The translations under genes were made by a program, and so were the position numbers. Of a stretch of 64,000 nucleotides of DNA, positions 58,136 through 64,000 are shown piece after piece; position 1 is the first letter of the stretch, and each line of letters opens with the position of its first letter. The stretch is from Phycisphaeraceae bacterium (GTDB lineage: Bacteria > Planctomycetota > Phycisphaerae > Phycisphaerales > UBA1924), in the NCBI GenBank assembly GCA_019636845.1, contig JAHBWV010000001.1, positions 1,364,001 to 1,428,000 on the forward strand, given 5' to 3'. The notes below the pieces were generated by a model. The model had not been told where the DNA came from and did no database searches. It saw only the letters and a program-made list of their open reading frames with translations.

Positions 58136-59305
58136 ATGGGTGATGCGCACAGGGCGGATCGCGGCGCGGAGTTTCCGCTCGGGGATGGCGGAGGCGATGA
58201 CATCGGGCTTTGGGTTGATGGGCAGGGTGCCGGGCGGTATCACCGGCAGATGCTGGTTGCGGGGATCGGCGAGCATGGACAGTCGAATCTTCGTGCGGCA
58301 CATGCGCTGGTCGTTGGGTGCGGTGCGCTGGGTTCGCCCGCGGCGGACTTGATCGTGAGGGCTGGTGTCGGACGGGTGACGCTTGTCGATAGGGATGTGG
58401 TGGAGTTGACGAACCTGCATCGGCAGACGCTGTATGCGCAGGCGGACGTGGGCGATGCGAAGGCAGAGTCGGCGGCGAGACGGCTGAGGGAGGTGAATTC
58501 GGCGGTGCGGGTGCGGGGAGTCGCGGCGGATGTGTCGCATCGGAATGTGGAACGGTTGTTGATGGGGCACGCGGTTGTGAGGAATGAGGTCGAGAGCGTG
58601 TGGCCTGCGGTGGATGTGGTGGTGGACGGAACGGATAACTTTGAGACCAGGTACCTGCTGAATGATGTGTGTGTGAAGCGGGGAGTGCCGCTCGTGTACG
58701 CGGGCGCGGTGGGGACGCGGCTGACACAGATGACGATCGTGCCGGGGGTGACGCCGTGCCTGCGATGCTTGTTTCCGGAGCCGCCGGTGCCCGGATTGAT
58801 GCCGACGTGCGACACGGCGGGGATCCTGGGTCCTGTGTCGTCGATGGCTGGGGCGATGGAGGCGATGGAGGTGATCCGGCTGATCGTTGCGAGGCGTTCG
58901 TTCGCGCGGGGGTCACTGGTTGAGGTCGACGGGTGGTCGGGGGTGATGCGTCGGCTTGATGTCGGGGAGCCGTCGAAGGATTGTCCGTGCTGCGGGCGAC
59001 GCGGCTTTGAGTTTCTGGCGGGCGCCGGGGAGACGATGACGACGTCGCTCTGCGGGCGCGGGGCGATCCAGGTGCTGCCGGCGGCGGAGGTCGAGATCGA
59101 TCTTGAGGGGCTCGCGAAGCGGTTGATGGCGCACGGGACGTTCGAGGTGACACGCACGATGGTTCGGGGGGTTCTCGAGAGCGAGGGCGGGCGGGAATTG
59201 ACTGTGTTTCACGACGGACGGGCCGTCATCGGCAAGCGGAGGGATGGAAAGCCTGCGGACCCGGAGATCGCGAGGGCGATCTTCGCGAGGTATGTGGGTG
59301 TGTGA
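58136..59305 (+). CDS. ThiF/MoeB-family adenylyltransferase
   Basis: A 389-residue E1-like protein. RYHRQMLVAG precedes the nucleotide-binding VVGCGALGSPAADLIVRAG and RVTLVDRDVVELTNLHRQ, then VDGTDNFETRYLLNDV. The Cys site is PTCDTAGILGPVSSMAG, and two zinc cysteine pairs are CLRCL and CPCC. The C-terminal DGRAVIGKRR...AIFARYVG resembles the ThiF tail. These proteins adenylate a sulfur carrier such as ThiS or MoaD; no carrier gene is adjacent. The first 35 residues before RYHRQ are of low complexity, so the true start may be a little further in. Confidence 0.88.
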   Translation: MGDAHRADRGAEFPLGDGGGDDIGLWVDGQGAGRYHRQMLVAGIGEHGQSNLRAAHALVVGCGALGSPAADLIVRAGVGRVTLVDRDVVELTNLHRQTLYAQADVGDAKAESAARRLREVNSAVRVRGVAADVSHRNVERLLMGHAVVRNEVESVWPAVDVVVDGTDNFETRYLLNDVCVKRGVPLVYAGAVGTRLTQMTIVPGVTPCLRCLFPEPPVPGLMPTCDTAGILGPVSSMAGAMEAMEVIRLIVARRSFARGSLVEVDGWSGVMRRLDVGEPSKDCPCCGRRGFEFLAGAGETMTTSLCGRGAIQVLPAAEVEIDLEGLAKRLMAHGTFEVTRTMVRGVLESEGGRELTVFHDGRAVIGKRRDGKPADPEIARAIFARYVGV

Positions 59306-59344
59306 GTGTGCGTGAGCGACGGAAACCTAGACAGGAGCGAAACG

Positions 59345-59893
59345 ATGGGACAGGTGGGCAAGACGATTGAGCTGATGGGGGCGCGGGGATTCGGGCTCGG
59401 GCAGGCGCTGCTCAAGGATGTGCGGGCGGAGGACTTCGGTCGGCAACCGGTGGCGGCGGCTGGATCGCTGGGATCGGAGGGAAGCGGGCTCGTCAAGACG
59501 AACCATCCGGCGTTCGTGTACGGGCACCTGGCGATTTATCCTGCTCGGATGATGGAGTTCATGGGGCTTGATGGTTCGAGGATCGATGCGGGGCAGCGGT
59601 ATCAGGACCTGTTCTCGCACGGCAAGGAGTGTGTGCACGACCCGGATCGCACGGTGTACCCGGCGATGGATGAGATCGTGTCGAAGTACAAGCTGGGGCA
59701 TGAGACGGTGTTGGGTGTGGTGGGGGGTGTTGAGGACGCGGTGTTCGCGCGGGAGACGCCTCACGAGGGGATGCGTGCGCGGTTTCCCACGGTGGGGAGC
59801 GCGGTTGGATTCCTGCTGTGCTCGCACACGATGATGCACCTGGGGCAGGTGAGCGCGTGGCGGCGGTGCATGGGGCTGGGGTCGGTGATGTGA
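59345..59893 (+). CDS. DinB-like putative metal-dependent protein
   Basis: A 182-residue helical protein. The segment NHPAFVYGHLAIYPARMM holds two possible metal-ligand His residues and CSHTMMHLGQVSAWRRCMGL a third and fourth (HxxxHxGQ), the DinB/YfiT-like pattern. The N-terminus IELMGARGFGLGQALLKD is a helix with little similarity to defined members. The family includes thiol transferases and unknown hydrolases. The start at 59345 follows AGGAGCGAAACG. It is 40 bases downstream of the ThiF-like gene, so the two may be cotranscribed. Confidence 0.75.
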   Translation: MGQVGKTIELMGARGFGLGQALLKDVRAEDFGRQPVAAAGSLGSEGSGLVKTNHPAFVYGHLAIYPARMMEFMGLDGSRIDAGQRYQDLFSHGKECVHDPDRTVYPAMDEIVSKYKLGHETVLGVVGGVEDAVFARETPHEGMRARFPTVGSAVGFLLCSHTMMHLGQVSAWRRCMGLGSVM

Positions 59894-59976
59894 CGAGCCG
59901 CCGAAATTGCCAGATCGCACATTACCAGATGGCAGACCGTCGATCGTGTTCTCTGAGGAGCGGGCGTCAATGGCCG

Positions 59977-60642
59977 CTATGGCCTGACAAAAGGATTGGA
60001 GCGTTTCTCGCGGCCGATGGTCGTTGACGGGCCGTGGCCGGGGTAGACCACCGTGTGATCGGGGAGTGTGTAGAGCTTGGTGCGGATGGAGCGTTCGAGT
60101 TGCTGGAATGAGCAGCCCGGGAAGTCGGTGCGCCCGATCGAGCCGTTGAAGAGGGCATCGCCTCCCAGGACGATGCTCTCGGATTCGCACCAGAGGGCGA
60201 TGCTGCCGGGTGAGTGGCCGGGGACGTGGAGGACTCGCCATGCGGTGGGGCCGAGTGTGAGGGTGTCGCCGTCGTTGAGAAGGCGGTTTGCGTGCGGGGC
60301 TGTGACAGGGAGCCCCGCGCCGATTGAGAGGTTCAGCTCCGGGTCCAGCAGCCACTGTTCCTCGAGCGAGTGGATCAGGATCGGAATATCCGGGAACGCC
60401 TTTCGGACGTCGAACGCACCTGCGATGTGGTCGATGTGCGCGTGAGTGAAAATCAATGCCTCAGGTGCCCATCCTTCGGACTGGATGTGCTCGATCAGGG
60501 GCTCGGGCTCGAATGAGGCGTCGACGATCCAGCAGGGTTTGGGGGCGGCACGGGAGACCTGATTGCTCGGGGCGACAACGTAGCAGTTGGTGCCCCATGG
60601 GCCGAGTTCGAAGCCCTGGAGATTGAGAAGGGGGTCTGGCAT
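59977..60642 (-). CDS. MBL-fold metallohydrolase, glyoxalase II-like
   Basis: A 221-residue protein with the metallo-beta-lactamase motif HAHIDHIAGAFD, followed by HVPGHSPGSIALWCES, GDALFNGSIGRTDFPGCS and TVVYPGHGPSTTIGREK. These give the HxHxDH, His and Asp/His metal ligands of GloB-type hydrolases. Such proteins cleave thioesters such as S-lactoylglutathione or related glycerol derivatives. The N-terminal FELGPWGTNCYVV is typical. It is divergent from the cupin gene. The start at 60642 has no strong upstream alternative. Confidence 0.92.
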   Translation of the reverse strand: MPDPLLNLQGFELGPWGTNCYVVAPSNQVSRAAPKPCWIVDASFEPEPLIEHIQSEGWAPEALIFTHAHIDHIAGAFDVRKAFPDIPILIHSLEEQWLLDPELNLSIGAGLPVTAPHANRLLNDGDTLTLGPTAWRVLHVPGHSPGSIALWCESESIVLGGDALFNGSIGRTDFPGCSFQQLERSIRTKLYTLPDHTVVYPGHGPSTTIGREKRSNPFVRP

Positions 60643-60817
60643 GGTCGCGCTCGCGTATCGGGTTGGGACGGGATCGGGTGTCTCGGGCCAGCAAAGCGGG
60701 GCACCGCAAACGGTCTCGGATCGGTACGATAGGGATACGCACGCCCGTGGGTCGTTTCGCGGGGGTGAGGTCGTGAGCGGCTATTCGCATGGGTGTCGCG
60801 TGTGCGGAGACTGAACG

Positions 60818-61192
60818 ATGTTGATTCGGAACATCGGCGAGATGGAGATGCGTCCGGTTCAGATGGACGGGGTGCAGGGTGCGACGATGGCCGTCATGGT
60901 GGGGCGTTCGGATGGTGCGCCGAACTTTGCGATGCGTCAGTTTGCGGTCGCTCCCGGGGGGCATACGCCCCGGCATAGCCATGATTACGAGCACGAGGTC
61001 TTTGTGGTAAGCGGGAGGGGGACGATTTTCTTGGGCGGGCAGGAACGTCCGATTCGAGGGGGCGACGTGATCTATGTTCCGGCGGACGAGTTGCACCAGT
61101 TCAAGTCCGCATCGGACCAGCAGGAGCCGCTGCGGTTCTTGTGTCTGGTGCCGATGTCGAGGAACTGCGGCGACCCGACGCCCGGATCTTGA
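60818..61192 (+). CDS. Cupin-domain protein
   Basis: A 124-residue single-domain beta-barrel protein. GGHTPRHSHDYEHEVFVVSGRGTIFLGG provides the first cupin motif (G-x5-HxHx3-4-E-x6-G) and GGDVIYVPADELHQFKS the second (G-x5-PxGx2-H-like). Metal ligands are the His residues and the Glu. Substrate and function are not defined by sequence. It lies between an MBL hydrolase on the other strand and the helical membrane protein, without overlap. Confidence 0.92.
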   Translation: MLIRNIGEMEMRPVQMDGVQGATMAVMVGRSDGAPNFAMRQFAVAPGGHTPRHSHDYEHEVFVVSGRGTIFLGGQERPIRGGDVIYVPADELHQFKSASDQQEPLRFLCLVPMSRNCGDPTPGS

Positions 61193-61298
61193 TTGGTGGT
61201 TGGTGACGGAGATTGATCGCGGTCATCATCTGTGTCGGCGATGATGGCGTTGGGCGTTCCGGCGCGGGGAGCGGGCAGAGATTGGAGGTTCGGTCGTC

Positions 61299-62336
61299 AT
61301 GGCGGACATTGAACCAACGGGCACTCATGCGGGCGGCGGCATCGGGGGCGGACAGGGGAGCGATCGGCCGAGCGGGATGCTCATGGCCGCGGTGTATGTC
61401 TTCGCGGGGTTGGCGAGTGCTGGGATGCTCGCGGTTGCGTTGACGCAGCGTGGTGGCGGAGAGAGCACGCTCATCGTTGCCTCGATCGGGATGCTTGGAT
61501 TGGTGTTTGTTGCCTGCACATCGCCTTTGGCGATGATGCTGTCGGCACGACGCGAGGATTCGTACTCGGAGCGTCGGATGGTTGATGAGCTGGTGCAGAC
61601 TCGGCGTGCCATCGAGTCCATGCGGGAAGAGGCGGCACTCTCTGATGATGCGAGGCGAGCGATCAATCGGCGCCGCGAGAGGGAGTTGCTGCGCCGTGCG
61701 ATCGAAGAGGACATCGCTGCTCAGGAATGGGAAGCGGCGATGCTGCTTTGCGGCGAGTTGTCGGACCGTTTCGGGTATCGGCAGGACGCCGAGGAGGCGA
61801 GAGCGCGGATTGAGAGCGCGCGGTACGAGTATGTGATGCAGAGCGTGAACGCGGCGACATCGCGGGTTGATCAGATGATCATCCAGCGTCGATGGGACGA
61901 GGCGTGGGCCGAGGCGAGGCGTATCGGGCGGTTGTACCGCGAGTTGCCGAGAGCCGCGGCGTTGGAGCGTCGGGTCGATCAGGCGCGCGAGATGTACAAG
62001 GCCGATCTTGAACGCCGGTTCCTTACCTCCGCCCGTGAGGATCGAGTTGACGACGCGATGTCGCTACTGAAGGAGCTCGATGCGTACCTGTCGGAAGGTG
62101 AGGCGGCTCCGTATCGTGAGGTGGCGCGTGGTGTGATCGGGAAGGCCAGGAACAATCTCGGGGCACAGTTCAAGCTCGCGGTCAAGGACAGGCAGTGGAG
62201 CGAGGCCCACGATATCGGGCAGCGGATCCTTCGTGAGTTTCCGAACTCACGGATGGCCGACGAGGTGAGGCAACTGATCGATGCTGTGCGTGAGCGAGCG
62301 ACCGGGACCGCGGCCGCGGGACATCCACTGGGCTGA
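61299..62336 (+). CDS. Membrane protein with long cytoplasmic helical domain
   Basis: A 345-residue protein with two adjacent membrane helices (about residues 29-47 LMAAVYVFAGLASAGMLAVA and 57-77 LIVASIGMLGLVFVACTSP) followed by a mostly helical cytoplasmic domain of 250 residues rich in Arg/Glu (RRERELLRRAIEEDIAAQEW, then RIESARYEYVMQSVNAATSRV). Several 35-residue units (for example WDEAWAEARRIGRLYRELP) look like TPR-like repeats. I recognise no family. It converges on ubiD with 9 bases between stops. Confidence 0.72.
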   Translation: MADIEPTGTHAGGGIGGGQGSDRPSGMLMAAVYVFAGLASAGMLAVALTQRGGGESTLIVASIGMLGLVFVACTSPLAMMLSARREDSYSERRMVDELVQTRRAIESMREEAALSDDARRAINRRRERELLRRAIEEDIAAQEWEAAMLLCGELSDRFGYRQDAEEARARIESARYEYVMQSVNAATSRVDQMIIQRRWDEAWAEARRIGRLYRELPRAAALERRVDQAREMYKADLERRFLTSAREDRVDDAMSLLKELDAYLSEGEAAPYREVARGVIGKARNNLGAQFKLAVKDRQWSEAHDIGQRILREFPNSRMADEVRQLIDAVRERATGTAAAGHPLG

Positions 62337-62345
62337 TCGTGGGCG

Positions 62346-64000
62346 TCACAGGATGCCGATGGCACGGGCGATCGGCTCGACGCGGCTTTGCACCTCATGG
62401 TCCATCGAGAGCACGGGAGGCCAGGCACGAACCGGTTCGCCGTGTGCCTCATCGCCTGCGAGCTTGGGTGTTGCATCGAAGCCGAGTCGGCCGCCGGCCG
62501 GGGCTGAGCGAGCCGTTTTCAGATGAATCATGTCGCGCCCTGCGTCTACATTGGCGACCCAGTGGAAGAGGGCCTTGTCTGGGTCGTGGATGTCTACATC
62601 GCGGCCCAGAACCACGACGAATCGCGGGCCGGGGATATCGATCGCGAGTACGTCGTGGAGCACGCGGCGTCCGAGAGCGGGCTTCTCGGCATCACCGATC
62701 GATTTATCGGCACGCACGAAGAGCCACTCGCCACAGGCGTCCGGCCACGAGGAATCAAGCACGCCGGGGATCTTCCGTGCGGCGTCGATGAATGCGGCAC
62801 GTTCGTCTGGGGTTGTCTGGCGGTGTGTCTCGGCCAGGGGTATGCCCCTGATCTCCTCGCCTCGTATCTTGGGTGTGCAATCGAAGCCGATCTTTGTGCC
62901 GGCACCCAGGCGCGGCGCGGCGTGGTCGAGGATGTCGAGCGGGCCGTTCACCGTCTCGACGTCGCGGTCGGGGCGACAGTGGAGGGAGCACGCACGGAGG
63001 ACGGCGAGTGTGTCGTGCGGATTGATGGAATCGTCAACGATGAAGATCGTTTTGGTCCAGGACATCTGTCCCGCGCCCCAGATCGCGTGCATGACGCGAC
63101 GGGCATGGAGCGGGTAGTGTTTTTTGATCTGAACGACGGCGCAGTTGTGGAACGCGCCGAAGAGCGGCAGGTCGTAGTCGACGATGTCAGGGATGAGGGT
63201 TTTCAGAAGGGGGAGGAAGACGCGTTCGGTGGCCTTGCCTAGGAAGTAGTCTTCCTGGATGGGGAGCCCGACGACGGTGGTGGGGTAGATGGGATCGCGT
63301 CGGTGAGTGATCGCGGTGACCTCGAGGAGTGGGTAGCGATCCGGCATGGAATAGAAGCCGGTGTGATCTCCGAATGGACCTTCGAAGACCGCGCCGGGTC
63401 CGAGTGGCTCTCCGGTGCGAGGGTCGTAGTCGATGAAGCCCGCATCGTGCCGCACGAGTCCCTCGATGATGATCTCGGCGTTTGCAGGCACCCAGAGCGG
63501 GACGGTCTTGGCGCGGGTCATCTCGATGCCTCGTCCGTTGAGGAAGCCGGCGAGGAGCAGTTCGCTGATCCCTGGGGGGAGGGGCGCGGTGGCCGCGTAG
63601 GGGAGAACGGACTCGCCGCCGAGGGCGATGGCGACGGGCATGGGCTTCCCGAGTTTTTTCCACGATCGCCAGTGGTTCGCGCCGTCGTGGTGCATGTGCC
63701 AGTGCATGGCGAGGGTGCGCTTGCCGAGCAGTTGCACGCGGTACATGCCGATGTTGTGGCTGGAGGGCTTGGGCTCGTCGATCTCCGAGGCGTGGATCGT
63801 GTGAATGCCCGCGAGCGTGATGTATCTTCCGCGGCTGTGTGTGTTCCAGTCCGTGCCGGCTCCGAGCCCCGGGACGTTGTCATTGACCCCGCTTGGATAT
63901 CCGACGGAGGCGAAGTCGCCGTCGAGTGGCCAGCAGCGAAGGAAGGGGAGGGATGTGAGATCGATCGCGTCGCCGGTGAGGACGGTCTCCTGACAGAGGC
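62346..64000 (-). CDS. UbiD-family decarboxylase, partial (N-terminus outside window)
   Basis: The frame is open to the window end at 64000, so about 551 residues are present and the N-terminus is missing. Markers include NVPGLGAGTDWNTHSRGRYI, then PYAATAPLPPGISELLLAGFL, VFEGPFGDHTGFYS, HAIWGAGQMSWTK and KIGFDCTPKIRGEE, all typical of the prFMN-dependent UbiD family. These enzymes decarboxylate aromatic or polyprenylated acids. The presence of MqnD 62 kb away suggests a role in the futalosine menaquinone route, in which a UbiD homologue removes the carboxylate, but aromatic decarboxylases of other pathways have the same fold. The UbiX flavin prenyltransferase was not seen in the window. Confidence 0.9.
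   Translation of the reverse strand, partial: LCQETVLTGDAIDLTSLPFLRCWPLDGDFASVGYPSGVNDNVPGLGAGTDWNTHSRGRYITLAGIHTIHASEIDEPKPSSHNIGMYRVQLLGKRTLAMHWHMHHDGANHWRSWKKLGKPMPVAIALGGESVLPYAATAPLPPGISELLLAGFLNGRGIEMTRAKTVPLWVPANAEIIIEGLVRHDAGFIDYDPRTGEPLGPGAVFEGPFGDHTGFYSMPDRYPLLEVTAITHRRDPIYPTTVVGLPIQEDYFLGKATERVFLPLLKTLIPDIVDYDLPLFGAFHNCAVVQIKKHYPLHARRVMHAIWGAGQMSWTKTIFIVDDSINPHDTLAVLRACSLHCRPDRDVETVNGPLDILDHAAPRLGAGTKIGFDCTPKIRGEEIRGIPLAETHRQTTPDERAAFIDAARKIPGVLDSSWPDACGEWLFVRADKSIGDAEKPALGRRVLHDVLAIDIPGPRFVVVLGRDVDIHDPDKALFHWVANVDAGRDMIHLKTARSAPAGGRLGFDATPKLAGDEAHGEPVRAWPPVLSMDHEVQSRVEPIARAIGIL

Noticed and set aside
56788-58203. Minus-strand frame of 471 codons opposite the metallophosphoesterase
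   Set aside because: Pro/His/Arg-rich antisense product, no motif; sense gene has all catalytic motifs.

Overview
The window looks like chromosomal DNA of a planctomycete, most likely of the class Phycisphaerae (order Phycisphaerales or a close relative). That placement rests on gene content rather than a marker tree: high G+C, dense co-directional genes with 1-4 base overlaps, a type II secretion/type IV pilus-like locus with very large minor pseudopilins, diderm envelope genes (lpxK, OmpA lipoprotein, secretin) and two futalosine-route menaquinone genes (mqnD, a UbiD decarboxylase). No rRNA, CRISPR array, transposase or phage gene was seen. There is one tRNA, tRNA-Pro(UGG).

Layout. 0-9.3 kb is housekeeping: the end of a PP2C phosphatase, mqnD, a fumarylacetoacetase-fold hydrolase, LemA with a membrane partner, smpB, a lone atpC, a FecCD permease, truD, an RluA pseudouridine synthase fused to a methyltransferase, and a stand-alone coaB. 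9.6-25.3 kb is one co-directional run for a pilus or pseudopilus machine: PilB/GspE, PilT, a second GspE, GspF, then five minor pseudopilins in the order G-H-I-J-K, the last being 1526 residues long. 25.4-35.4 kb holds tRNA-Pro, an OppC/OppD pair, a glycosyltransferase, a secreted protein, xseA-xseB, a prepilin peptidase with a long insert, an OmpA lipoprotein and citrate synthase. 35.4-44.5 kb is mostly on the minus strand: a DUF6265-like secreted protein, LOG, PrpD, lpxK, maf, membrane proteins and BtpA, with intergenic islands full of small hairpins. 44.9-51.0 kb is a second pilus locus: two GspG-like pilins, a GspH-like pilin, two small single-pass proteins, a secretin with a long C-terminal extension, and a TPR lipoprotein. 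51-64 kb is recJ, a PduO-type adenosyltransferase, a membrane SpoIIE-type phosphatase, a MazG-like protein, rpsL and rpsG, a metallophosphoesterase, a ThiF/MoeB-like enzyme, DinB-like, MBL-fold and cupin proteins, a coiled membrane protein and a partial ubiD.

How parts fit. The ATPases, GspF and tip pseudopilins at 9.6-25.3 kb, the prepilin peptidase at 31.6 kb and the pilins and secretin at 44.9-49.7 kb supply most of one envelope-spanning machine spread over three loci. No PilM/N/O/P or GspC/L/M homologue was recognised; two unrecognised single-pass proteins beside the secretin are candidates to fill part of that gap. This split machine, with its giant GspK-like tip protein, modified peptidase and non-glycine cleavage sites, is the best candidate for something poorly described. 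Starts were moved inward where a Shine-Dalgarno, signal sequence or family N-terminus supported it.
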